Shown: in pieces, positions 42,603-51,700 of the stretch
Position numbering within the stretch: the stretch's first letter is position 1
How the letters are laid out: every line of letters begins with the position of its first letter
DNA from: Nonomuraea roseoviolacea subsp. carminata
Lineage (GTDB): Bacteria; Actinomycetota; Actinomycetes; Streptosporangiales; Streptosporangiaceae
Length of the DNA: 64,000 nt
Assembly (NCBI RefSeq): GCF_024172185.1
Contig: NZ_JAMZEC010000001.1
Coordinates: forward strand, 6,851,001 to 6,915,000
Direction of reading: 5' to 3'
Program-made: the position numbers and the translations under genes
Notes under the pieces: model-generated
Told to the model about the DNA's origin: nothing
Seen by the model: only the letters and a program-made list of their open reading frames with translations
Database searches by the model: none

Positions 42603-44009
42603 GTGGAGTGGATCGACGCCGCCACGGCGGCCGAGCGGCTCGGGGTCAAACCGGCGACGCTCTACGCGTACGTGAGCCGCGGGCTGCTCACGCGGCGGCA
42701 CGGCGACGACCGCAGGAGCCTGTTCGACGCCGCCGAGATCGAACGGCTGGCGCGCCGCGGCCGGCCCCGGGGACAGCCGCCGGAGCTCGTGGTGGAGTCG
42801 GCGGTCACGGCGCTGGGGCTCGACCGGCCGTACTACCGCGGGCGCGACGCGCTCACCCTGGCCAGGACGTCCGGGTTCGAGGCGGTCGCCGAGTGGCTCT
42901 GGACCGGCGCTCCCGCCGCTCCGGCCGGTGCGCCGGAGGGGGCCGGGTGGTGGGCGTGCGAGGAGGAGGCGTTGCGGGCCGCGGTGAAGGCGCAACAGGG
43001 GCTCCCCGCCGACCTGCTGCCCCTGGACCGGCTCCAGGTCATCACGACGGTGCTGGGGGCGGGCGACTCGCTGCGCCACCAACTCGACCCGGCCTCGGTG
43101 GCCGCCACCGGCCGCCGCCTCATCGCCGGCCTCGTGACCGCCCTGCCCCAGGCGGACATCTCCGAGCCCAGCCCTTCAGCCGACGGAATCCCCGGAGGCG
43201 AGACCTCAGGCGACGGCCTCTCGGACGACGGAGTCTTGGGTGACGGGGCTTCGGGCGGCGGGACCTCGGGGGAGACAACCTCGGACGACTCAGGCGACGG
43301 AACGTCGGGTGGCGGGGCCTCGGGAAGCCGAATCCCGGCGGATGTCGGGTCGGTGGCTGAGCGGCTCTGGACGCGGTTGTGTCCGCGGCCTGCCACGCCC
43401 GGCCTGCTCGCCGCGCTGGAGGCCGCCCTCGTCCTGCTCGCCGACCATGAGCTGGCCGCCTCCACCCTGGCCGCCCGGGTGGCCGCCTCGGCCCGCGCCG
43501 ATCCGTACGCGGTGGTGCTCACCGGCCTCGGCGTCCTCGGCGGCCCACTGCACGGCGGCGCGTCGTACGGCGCGGAACGCCTGCTCGCCGAGGTGACCGA
43601 GCCCGGGCGCGCGGCACGCGTGATCGCCGACCGGGTGCGGCGCGGCGAGCGCATCCCCGGCTTCGGCCACAGCGTCTACAAGAACGGCGACGCCCGCGGC
43701 GAGCTGCTCCTCTCGCTCGTACGGGAGGCGGCGCCCGGCCACGAGCGGCTCGCCGCCGCACAGGCCGTCCTCGACGAGGTTCGCAGACGCCGGCTGCCCG
43801 AGCGGAACGTCGACTTCGCCCTGGCCGCCCTCACCGCCGTCGCCGGGATGGTGCCGGGCGCCGGAGAGGCGATCTTCGCGGTGGCGAGGACGGCAGGATG
43901 GCTGGCCCACGCCATGGAGGAGTACGAACGCGGCTCGCTCCTACGACTCCGCGCCTCCTACACGGGCCCGTCCCCCGAACGCGCCACGGACACCCCGTCG
44001 GCCACCTGA
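42603..44009 (+). CDS. Citrate-synthase-family protein with N-terminal helix-turn-helix
   Basis: A 468-residue fusion. An N-terminal MerR/excisionase-like helix-turn-helix (residues 3-45, DAATAAERLGVKPATLYAYVSRGLL) precedes a citrate-synthase domain. The catalytic residues are present: His in LADHELAAST, His in GPLHGGAS and Asp in RNVDFALAAL. A Gly/Ser/Asp-rich insertion with repeats (about residues 195-240) interrupts the large domain. GTG 42603 follows GGGAGCGGGGAC; GTG 42585 is an alternative. Such HTH-citrate synthases are common in actinomycetes and may both catalyse and bind DNA; the second is inference. Confidence 0.83.
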   Translation: MEWIDAATAAERLGVKPATLYAYVSRGLLTRRHGDDRRSLFDAAEIERLARRGRPRGQPPELVVESAVTALGLDRPYYRGRDALTLARTSGFEAVAEWLWTGAPAAPAGAPEGAGWWACEEEALRAAVKAQQGLPADLLPLDRLQVITTVLGAGDSLRHQLDPASVAATGRRLIAGLVTALPQADISEPSPSADGIPGGETSGDGLSDDGVLGDGASGGGTSGETTSDDSGDGTSGGGASGSRIPADVGSVAERLWTRLCPRPATPGLLAALEAALVLLADHELAASTLAARVAASARADPYAVVLTGLGVLGGPLHGGASYGAERLLAEVTEPGRAARVIADRVRRGERIPGFGHSVYKNGDARGELLLSLVREAAPGHERLAAAQAVLDEVRRRRLPERNVDFALAALTAVAGMVPGAGEAIFAVARTAGWLAHAMEEYERGSLLRLRASYTGPSPERATDTPSAT

Positions 44010-44158
44010 CCCCGCCGCCCGACCCCGCCGCCCGACCCGGCGGTGCCACCTGCATCCGTCGCGCCCTCGTGGGCGCCCCGCCGACCCCCGGCGCTTCACC
44101 CCAGCGCCCGGGAGAGCGAGCTGGCCGCCGATGCGCCAGGACGAGGGCGGCACGTCAC

Positions 44159-44821
44159 CTACATGTGGCCCGCCATGACCCGCCGCATGTCCGAGGCGGC
44201 TCGCAGCGTGCCCAGGACGGTGCCGGTGACCTTGGAACGGCCCGCTCTGCGCAGGTAGTCCACCTCCACCTCCGCGATCCGCCAGCCGGCGGCCGCCGCG
44301 CGCAGCACCATCTCGAGCGGGTAGCCGAACCTGCGGTCGTTCAGCCCGAGCGCCAGCAGCTCCGACCGCCGGACGGCCCGCATGGGGCCGAGGTCGTGCA
44401 GCGGCGCCCCGGTGCGGCGGCGCAGGCCGCGGGCGATGACGGCGTTGCCGAGCCGGGCATGCCACGGCCAGACGCCCGCGGCGCGCGGCCGGCGGGCGCC
44501 CAGGACCAGGTCGGCGGCGCCCTCCATGACGGGTTCGGCGACTCTCGGGAGCTGGCGGGGGTCGAGCGAGGCGTCGGCGTCCATGAAGCAGACCACCTCC
44601 GCGCTCGCGGCCAGCAGCCCCGCGTGGCAGGCGGCGCCGAAGCCGCGGCGCGGCTCGCCGACCACGCGGGCGCCGAGATCACGGGCGACCTCGGCCGAAC
44701 GGTCGGTGGAGCCGTTGTCGACCACCACGGCGCGGTAGCCGTCGGGCATGCGCCCGAGCACCCAGCCGAGCGCGGCCTCCTCGTTCAGACAGGGCAGGAT
44801 CACCTCGACGGTCACGTCCAC
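44159..44821 (-). CDS. Glycosyltransferase family 2 (polyprenyl-phosphate sugar transferase type)
   Basis: A 220-residue GT-A fold enzyme. VILPCLNEE at the N-terminus, VVVDNGSTDRS, GFGAACHAGLLAA and the metal-binding DADASLDP are typical of dolichol-phosphate-mannose-synthase-like GT2 enzymes. No C-terminal membrane segment is seen. GTG 44821 has AAGGAG, which lies inside the first copy of the adjacent 20-bp repeat. It forms an operon with the epimerase and probably loads a sugar on a lipid carrier for the membrane glycosyltransferase encoded across the divergent promoter. Confidence 0.83.
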   Translation of the reverse strand: MDVTVEVILPCLNEEAALGWVLGRMPDGYRAVVVDNGSTDRSAEVARDLGARVVGEPRRGFGAACHAGLLAASAEVVCFMDADASLDPRQLPRVAEPVMEGAADLVLGARRPRAAGVWPWHARLGNAVIARGLRRRTGAPLHDLGPMRAVRRSELLALGLNDRRFGYPLEMVLRAAAAGWRIAEVEVDYLRRAGRSKVTGTVLGTLRAASDMRRVMAGHM

Positions 44822-44826
44822 GCGAG

Positions 44827-44906
44827 CTCCTTCATGACCACCCGGACTCCTTCATGACCACCCGGACTCCTTCACGACCACCCGGACTCCTTCACGACCA
44901 CGCGAA
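44827..44906 (-). repeat. Four 20-bp tandem repeats copying the end of the epimerase gene
   Basis: Copies of CTCCTTCAtGACCACCCGGA start at 44827, 44847, 44867 and 44887. The last covers the epimerase stop (44892-44894) and the codons for Lys-Glu-Phe-Ala-Trp-Ser. On the minus strand each copy reads ATGAAGGAG, and the copy nearest the GT2 gene supplies its ribosome site. Confidence 0.88.
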
Positions 44907-45872
44907 CTCCTTCATGCCCGCCTCGAACCCGATCTCGGCGTGAAATCCGAGCTCACGGCCCGCCCGCTCGGGTGAGGCGACGATGTGGCGGACGTCCCCG
45001 AGCCGGTAGTCACCGGTGATCCGCGGAGCCGGGCCGCCCCGCTCGGCGGCCAGCGCGGCGGCCATCTCGCCGACGGTGTGCGGGGTGCCGCTGGCGATGT
45101 TGTAGGCGCGCGCCTCGCCGGGGCGTGCGGGTGCCAGGGCGGCGGCCAGGTTGGCCCGGGCGACGTCGCGCACATGGACGAAGTCGCGCGTCTGGGCCCC
45201 GTCCTCGAAGACCTTCGGCGGGCGCCCCGCCTCCAGCTCGGAGCGGAAGATCGCGGCGACGCCGGCGTAGGGGGTGTCGCGCGGCATGCGCGGGCCGTAG
45301 ACGTTGTGGTACCGGAGCGCGACGACGCTTCCGCCCGTCTCCCGCGCCCAGTTGGCGGCCAGGTGCTCCTGGGCGAGCTTGCTCGTGGCGTAGGCGTTGC
45401 GTGGATCGAGCGGCGCGTCCTCGGCGATGGTGACGCGGCGGACCGGCAGGCCGCAGCCGGGACAGACGGGGTCGAACCGGCCCTCCTCCAGGTCCCGTGC
45501 CGCGCGCGGGCCCGGGCGCACCGGGCCGTGGCCGGGGCACTCGTAGGAGCCCTCGCCGTAGACCACCATCGAGGAGGCCAGCACCAGCCGGTCGACCCGA
45601 TGGCGGGCCATGGCCGCCAGCAGCACGGCCGTGCCGTACACGTTGGCCGAGGCGTAGTCCGGCAGGTCGGAGACGTCCACGCCGAGACCCACCTTGGCGG
45701 CCTGGTGCACCACGAGGTCCATCCCCGGCAGCAGCCGGTCCAGCGTCGCGCCGTCGCGCACGTCGGCGCCGGTGCGCAGATCGAGGCCGGCGACCTCGTG
45801 CCCGTCGGCCTCGAACGCCTCGGCCACGTGACCGCCGATGAATCCGGCCGAGCCGGTCACCATCACTCTCAC
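44892..45872 (-). CDS. NAD-dependent epimerase/dehydratase (dTDP-rhamnose 4-epimerase-like)
   Basis: A 326-residue extended short-chain dehydrogenase. NAD motif GSAGFIGG at residues 6-13, SSMVVYGEG with the catalytic Ser, and the YATSK catalytic pair are present. A Cys-rich insertion (ECPGHGPVRPGPR...FDPVCPGCG) with four possible metal-binding Cys/His follows VYGEG and marks the dTDP-L-rhamnose 4-epimerase-like subfamily. GTG 45872 is chosen because it starts the first beta strand. It is upstream of the GT2 gene in one operon. Confidence 0.83.
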   Translation of the reverse strand: MRVMVTGSAGFIGGHVAEAFEADGHEVAGLDLRTGADVRDGATLDRLLPGMDLVVHQAAKVGLGVDVSDLPDYASANVYGTAVLLAAMARHRVDRLVLASSMVVYGEGSYECPGHGPVRPGPRAARDLEEGRFDPVCPGCGLPVRRVTIAEDAPLDPRNAYATSKLAQEHLAANWARETGGSVVALRYHNVYGPRMPRDTPYAGVAAIFRSELEAGRPPKVFEDGAQTRDFVHVRDVARANLAAALAPARPGEARAYNIASGTPHTVGEMAAALAAERGGPAPRITGDYRLGDVRHIVASPERAGRELGFHAEIGFEAGMKEFAWS

Positions 45873-45910
45873 CTGGCCGACGCTAGCCCCGCCCGCGGCC
45901 GGACCGGGGC

Positions 45911-45952
45911 GACGTTCGCACTTCGTAAGAGTTCTTGTGAAGTGCGAACGTC
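45911..45952. promoter_or_regulatory. 42-bp near-perfect palindrome between divergent glycosylation operons
   Basis: GACGTTCGCACTTC (45911-45924) and its exact complement GAAGTGCGAACGTC (45939-45952) flank a 14-base centre that is itself largely symmetrical (AAGA/TCTT). It lies midway between the epimerase and membrane-glycosyltransferase starts and is a strong candidate for a shared operator. Confidence 0.65.
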
Positions 45953-46000
45953 TCACGCTCCGGGGGTCACGAACGGCCTCCGAGATGTGAGGCTGCCGGC

Positions 46001-47455
46001 GTGAAGCTCATCGTCGTGCTCGTGGGCCTGGCCCTCGCCGTGGTGCGGACGGTGTCCGGGGCGCCGGGTCTGGGCTGGTACCTGCTCGCCTGGGCGCTGT
46101 TCGCCGTCGCGGTGTGGCTGGCGCGCCGGGAGCCGGACGGACGGCTGGCCGTCCTGGTCGTCGCCGGGGGCGTCGTGATGGCGACGGCCGGGCTGTCGGC
46201 GCCGCCGAGCAGCAGCACCGACTCCTTCCGGTACGTCTGGGACGGCCGGGTCCAGGCCGCGGGCGTCTCCCCGTACGACCACCCACCGGCCGACCCGGCA
46301 CTCGCCGGGCTGCGCGACCGCTGGCTCTTCCCGTCCCGGTGCGACGCCCGCGACCTGTGGCCGCTCCCCGACGGCGGATGCACCAGGATCAACCGTCCCA
46401 CCGTGCCCACCATCTACCCGCCGGTCGCCCAGGGCTACTTCCTGCTGGTCCACTGGCTCTCGCCGGACGGCGCCCGGCACAAGGTCCTGCAGCTCGGCGG
46501 CTGGGTGACGGCCGTCGTCGTGCTGCTCGCCCTGTGCGGATGGAACGTCCGGACGGCCGCCTGCTGGGCGTGGTGCCCCGCCGTCCCCGTCGAGGCCGTG
46601 AACAACGCGCACGTGGACATGCTCGCCGTGCTGCTGGTCGTGTTCGCCATGCGCGCCCCACGCGCCCGCGGCGCGCTGCTCGGCGCCGCCGTGGCGGCCA
46701 AGCTGCTGCCCGCCGCGGCGCTGCCCGGCGCGCTGTCGGGAATCCTGGCGAAGGGGGCGGACCGGCGACGTGCCGTCCGGACTCTCGTCCCGGCCGCCCT
46801 GGTCGTGGCACTCGCCTACCTGCCCTACGTGCTGGCCTCCCGGGCGCCCGTCGTGGGCTACCTGCCGGGCTACCTCCAGGAGGAGCGCTACGGGAGCCCC
46901 GCCGACGGTCACCGCTACGCCCTCGTGCGGCTGGTGCTGCCGGACGCCTGGGCGCCCTACGCCGCGATCGCGCTGCTCGCGCTGATCGCCTTCTTCGTCC
47001 TGCGCCACGGCGATCCTGAACGGCCCTGGCATGGCGCGCTGATCGTGACCGGATCGCTGCTGCTGCTCCTCACACCGGGCTATTCCTGGTACGCGCTGCC
47101 GGTCGTCGCGCTGGCCGCGATGGCCGGCCGGTGGGAGTGGCTGGGCGTGGCGCTGGCGGGCGGGGTCGCCTACGTCGCGGGACCGATGGCGGCCACGAGC
47201 CCGGCGACCGCCTTCTACACCGCGGCGGCACTGGCCGTGCTGGTCGGCTGGGCCGTACGCCGATGGGTTCCGCCGGCTCACGGGAGCGGGCCCCCGGCCT
47301 ACGGGAACAGGCTGTCGCATCACGAGAGCGCACCGCCCGCTCATGAGAGCAGGTCCCCGGCTCACGAGGGCAGGTCCCCGGCCCGCGAGAGCAAGCTCCC
47401 GGTCCGCAAGCCCAGGCCCCCGGCCCCCGAAGCGGGAGCGGGAGCGCGCCCATGA
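46001..47455 (+). CDS. Membrane glycosyltransferase, GT87/DUF2029-like
   Basis: A 484-residue polytopic protein with about ten hydrophobic helices. The first external loop has the acidic motif in SSTDSFRYVWDGRVQAAGVSPYDHPP, typical of GT-C enzymes that use polyprenyl-phosphate sugars, and YPPVAQ. The last 60 residues are a hydrophilic tail with His-Glu-Ser-Arg-Ser-Pro-Ala repeats of 24 bp. GTG 46001 begins the first helix. The following gene's first possible ATG overlaps its stop (ATGA). It likely extends a cell-envelope glycan. Confidence 0.8.
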   Translation: MKLIVVLVGLALAVVRTVSGAPGLGWYLLAWALFAVAVWLARREPDGRLAVLVVAGGVVMATAGLSAPPSSSTDSFRYVWDGRVQAAGVSPYDHPPADPALAGLRDRWLFPSRCDARDLWPLPDGGCTRINRPTVPTIYPPVAQGYFLLVHWLSPDGARHKVLQLGGWVTAVVVLLALCGWNVRTAACWAWCPAVPVEAVNNAHVDMLAVLLVVFAMRAPRARGALLGAAVAAKLLPAAALPGALSGILAKGADRRRAVRTLVPAALVVALAYLPYVLASRAPVVGYLPGYLQEERYGSPADGHRYALVRLVLPDAWAPYAAIALLALIAFFVLRHGDPERPWHGALIVTGSLLLLLTPGYSWYALPVVALAAMAGRWEWLGVALAGGVAYVAGPMAATSPATAFYTAAALAVLVGWAVRRWVPPAHGSGPPAYGNRLSHHESAPPAHESRSPAHEGRSPARESKLPVRKPRPPAPEAGAGARP

Positions 47456-47514
47456 CCTCGCCTACGCGCTCCCCTTCGTCGCCCTTGTCGGTCTCCGTCC
47501 CGGAAGGACCACGC

Positions 47515-48156
47515 ATGTCGCCCCACTGTCCGGCGCAGATCCTGATCATCGCCAAGGAACCGGTGGCGGGGCGGGTCAAGACCCGTCTGACCCCGCCGTT
47601 CAGCCCGCGACAGGCCGCCGCGCTCGCCGAGGCCGCCCTCCGCGACAGCCTGCGCGCGGTGTCCGCCACGCCCGCCACCCAGCGGCTGCTCGCCCTGGAC
47701 GGGCTGCCCGGCGGCTGGCTGCCCGCCGGATTCGTGATCATCCCTCAGCGCGGCACGAGCCTGGACGAGCGTCTCGCGGCGGCGTTCTCGGACGCCCACC
47801 GGCTCCGGCCGGACCCCGTCGTGCTCATCGGCATGGACACCCCGCAGGTGACCCCCGCCCTGCTCGGCGAGGCCGTCGACGCGCTGGAGCGCCACGACGC
47901 GGTCTACGGCCCGGCGGCCGACGGCGGCTTCTGGCTGCTCGGGCTGCGCAGGCCGGATCCCGCGCTGCTGCTGGGCGTGCCGATGTCGCACCCGGAGACC
48001 GGCAAGCTCCAGCTCGACCGGCTGGACCGGGCCGGGCTGACCGTTCATCTGCTGCCCGAACTGACCGACGTCGACACCGCCGCCGACGCCGCGATCGTGG
48101 CCGCCCACGCGCCGGACTCCCACTTCGCCGCCACGTTCCGGGCGCTCGGCCGATGA
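47515..48156 (+). CDS. TIGR04282-family GT-A nucleotidyl/glycosyltransferase (DUF2064)
   Basis: A 213-residue protein with the start ILIIAKEPVAGRVKTRLTPPFSP, LIGMDTPQVTPALL and VYGPAADGGFWLLGL, all hallmarks of the family labelled arsenosugar-biosynthesis glycosyltransferase. The real reaction of most members is unknown. ATG 47515 has GGAAGGA six bases upstream; ATG 47452 overlaps the previous stop and would add 21 residues. Its stop overlaps the methyltransferase start (ATGA). Confidence 0.82.
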   Translation: MSPHCPAQILIIAKEPVAGRVKTRLTPPFSPRQAAALAEAALRDSLRAVSATPATQRLLALDGLPGGWLPAGFVIIPQRGTSLDERLAAAFSDAHRLRPDPVVLIGMDTPQVTPALLGEAVDALERHDAVYGPAADGGFWLLGLRRPDPALLLGVPMSHPETGKLQLDRLDRAGLTVHLLPELTDVDTAADAAIVAAHAPDSHFAATFRALGR

Positions 48157-48782
48157 TGGGGCAGTTGTACGCCGACGCGCTCGGCGGGGCGAGCGCCGAG
48201 CTGGAGTACGTGGACGGCACCCGCGTCGCCCTGGACGCCGCGCGCTGGTTCGACCTGATCGACGGCGACGAGGCGCTGCTGGAGCGGTGCGCCAGCCCGA
48301 CGCTCGACATCGGCTCCGGCCCCGGCCGGCTCACCGTCGAGCTGACCCGCCGCGGCGTGCGGGCGCTCGGCATCGACATCACGCCCAGCGCCGTCGCCCT
48401 GACCCGCAGGGCGGGCGGCTTCGCCCTGCTCCGCGACGTCTTCGACGAGGTGCCGGGCGGCGGCCGGTGGACGACCGCGCTGCTGGCCGACGGCAACATC
48501 GGCATCGGCGGCCACCCGGAGGCGCTCCTGCGCCGGGTCAGGCAACTGGTCCGGCCGGACGGCACGGTCCTGGCCGAGCTGGCACCGCCCGACGCGAAGA
48601 GCCGTGTGGACCGGGTGCGGCTGCGCCGCGGCCCGCGCGTCGGCGACTGGTTCGGCTGGGCGACCGTGTCGGCGGGCGACATCCGGCGCCTCGCCCACGC
48701 CGCCGGGTTCCGGCGGGTGGAGCGCTGGACGGCGCACGGCCGGTGGTTCGCGGCGCTGAGCCGCCGGGTGTCCTCGACCTGA
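48153..48782 (+). CDS. Class I SAM-dependent methyltransferase
   Basis: A 209-residue methyltransferase with motif I TLDIGSGPGRLTVEL, the acidic loop GIDITPSAV and motif IV-like ALLADGNIGIGG. A C-terminal VSAGDIRRLAHAAGFRRVERW resembles methyltransferases encoded with DUF2064 proteins and GT2 enzymes in actinomycetes. It is the last gene of the three-gene operon; the methyl acceptor is probably the glycan or lipid made by the cluster (inference). It is convergent with the SMC operon with a 12-bp gap. Confidence 0.82.
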   Translation: MMGQLYADALGGASAELEYVDGTRVALDAARWFDLIDGDEALLERCASPTLDIGSGPGRLTVELTRRGVRALGIDITPSAVALTRRAGGFALLRDVFDEVPGGGRWTTALLADGNIGIGGHPEALLRRVRQLVRPDGTVLAELAPPDAKSRVDRVRLRRGPRVGDWFGWATVSAGDIRRLAHAAGFRRVERWTAHGRWFAALSRRVSST

Positions 48783-48794
48783 AGCCGGCCACCC

Positions 48795-51700
48795 TCACAC
48801 AGGCGCCGAGGCCGTGGCCGAGGTCCGGTCCACGTACGCCGCCAGCGCCCGCACCCGTTCCGCGTGCTGGTCGTGCCCCACGATCACCGGCGGCTCGTTG
48901 TACGGCATGGCGTCCGACGACCGGCGCAGCTTGACGTACTGACCGCACGCGTCGATCGCGTACGGCTCCATGTCGTCCTGCAGCGCCCCGATCACCGTGA
49001 TCCCGTACGTCTCGCCGATGCGCCGGAACAGCGCCACCGCCTCGCGCCGGTGCTCCTTGCCCAGGTTGCGGCCCAGCTCGTCCAGCACCAGGCACAGGTG
49101 GCCGCCGCCGGAGGAGGCGATCGCCGCCGCGCACACCAGCTTGACCGCCTTCTCGTCCATCAGCGCGGTGTTGGCCCGCCGGTTGTACGGCACGAACCCC
49201 TGCCCCTCGCCGCGCCGCCACTTCGGCGTCACCCGCCACTGCCAGCGCTGCTCCGGGTCGGCCGGCGCGGGCGGCACCGGGAACTCCAGCGTCGCGCCGT
49301 AACCGCCGTACGAGGTGTCGAGCTTCTCGAACTCCTCCGCCACGCGGGTGAGCCGCGCCTTGATCGCCGCGCTGAGCGCCGCCCGGTGGACGGCCGTCGA
49401 CTGCGCCGCCTCCTCCGCGCCCTTGTCGGCCGCCGCCAGGTCGCGCTGCCGCGACACGAGCTGCGCCTCGATCTGCCGCCGCTGGTGCTTCTCGTAGTCC
49501 TCCTGCCCGCGCAGGTACGACGCGAGCGCCCCGCACACCGCCGCGAACGTCGCCTGCTCGCGCGCCGTGCTCCCGCCCCGCTCCGACAGCAGGAACGCCA
49601 GCTCCTCGGGGATCTCCGCGTCCTCCTCCGGGAACGTGTCGCGCAGCGCCTGGTCGAAGTGGCGCTCGGCGATCCGCCACCACTCCTCGGCGGTACGCGG
49701 CCGCTCCTCCTCGGGCAGCGCCCGCAGCCACTCGCGGGCCGTCTCGGCCGGACCGCCCCAGTCGGCGGCCAGCGCCGCCAGCTTCAGCGCCTCCCGGTCG
49801 GCGCCGACGCGGGTCTCGTGCTCGCGCGCCTGGGCGCGTTCGGCCTCGTGCCGCTGCCGCCGGCCTTCCAGCCGTTCGATCTCCATGTCCCGGGTACGGG
49901 CCCGGAAGTCGAGCCCGGCGGCCTGACGCTCGGCCTCGGCCACGGCCGGGACGACCTCCTCCAGCGCGCCGGCCAGCTCCTCCAGCCGCGCCCGCCGCTC
50001 GGACAGCCGCTCCTCCACCTCGGCGAGCCGCACCCCGGCCCGCGCGCCGTCGAGCCGCCGCTGCGCCTCGGCGACGGACTCCTCCTCGTCGCGTACGGCC
50101 TGCGCCGCGGTCTCCTGCGTGTCGCGGGCCCGGTTCAGGCGCTGCTCGGCGGCCTTGATCCGCGCCTCGCGCCCGGTCGCCACCCCGTCGAACGCCCCCA
50201 CGACGCTCACCCCGGCCGCGCTGACCAGCACCGACCCCGGCAGGTCGCGCAGTGCCCGGGCCGCCTCGTCCAGCCGCCCGGCGTCGACGATCACCGCGTG
50301 CTCGTGCGGCCAGCCGCGCAGCCCGCCCAGGCTCAGCCCCGGGGCGCGGGACTGGTCACGCGCCTGCTCGGCCACGTCCAGCGCGTCCAGCAGGCCGGTC
50401 GCGTGGAGACCCGCCGCGGTCAGGGCGTTGAGCTGCGCCGCCGCCGGGCCGCCCTCGGCGTCGTCCAGCGCCGCCTGGGCGGAGGCCACCTCCTGGTCGG
50501 CGACGCCCAGGGCCTTCAACGCCTCGTTCAGCCGCAGCCGCGCCTCGCGCAGCTCCCGCTCGGCCGCCGGGACGTCACGGCCGTCGGCGAACCGGCGCGC
50601 CTCCTCCAGCTCGGGGATCCGGCCGCGCAGCTCGTCTGCGGAGTTCTCGGCCACGGCCCGGTCGGCCTCCAGCTTGGCGGCCCGCGCCTGGAGCGCCGCC
50701 AGCTCCCGCCGCGCCTCGGTGACGCGCCGGTCCAGCGTGTCGTCCTTCAACGTGGCGATCTCGGCCTTGACCATGGCGATCGCCTCGGCCGCCGCCTCGT
50801 TCGCCGCCCGGTGCCCGGCGAGCTCCTCGGCCATCGCCTCGTCCTTGGCCGCCGCGTCGGCCAGCTTGCGCGCCTGCCTGCCGCGCCAGCACCGCAGCGC
50901 CTCGGCCAGCCGTACCCGGGCCTGGTCGCGACGGTCGAACGTGGTCAGCAGCGCCTTCGACTCCGCCTCGAACTCGGCCAGCCGCTCGCCCGCCTGCGCC
51001 GCCCGCACCCGCTTGGCGTGCTCGTCGCGGCGTGCCTCGCGCTCCTGCTCCAGCTCGGCGTCGAGCCCGGTCAGCGCCGCGATCGCCTCGAACACCCGCT
51101 CCGGGGAGATCTCGTTGAGCGGCTGGGACAGCAGGTTGGTGGCCACCTTGCTGCGGACCGAGGTGGACAGGAACGACACGCAGCGGACGCGGTCGCCGTA
51201 CAGGACCTTGGTGAGGTCGCGCGCCACCACGTCGCGCCGCCCGGCGGACCGGGGGAGGGACGCCCAGATCTCGTCGGCCCGCGCGACCCGCTCCGCCTCG
51301 GACGCGGCGGACGCCAGGTGGACGCCGTCACGCCAGCGGATCTCCAGGTGCGGCGCCTCCTGGTTGACGCGCAGCCACACGGTCATGGCGCCGCCGGAGG
51401 TGTCGGGCACGGCGAACAGCTCCCCGCCGGCCGGCGGCTCGTCACCGTCTCCCTCGGCTTCGACGCCGACGCCGGCCGCGGCGCTCGTTCCGGTGCCGGG
51501 GCCGGTGTCGGCGCCGGGAGCGGTGACTTCGAGAGCTTGCGCGCCGGGACGGAGGTCGTCTGCTCCGGTGACCGCCGCCTTGGGCTGCAGGACGCGCGAC
51601 AGATCACCCGTACGCACCTCGGGCGGCCCGAAGACGCCCACGATGTAGCCGTGGTCGGCGCTCGCCCACTGCCGCCCGCCCGCCCCGCTGGCCAGCTCCG

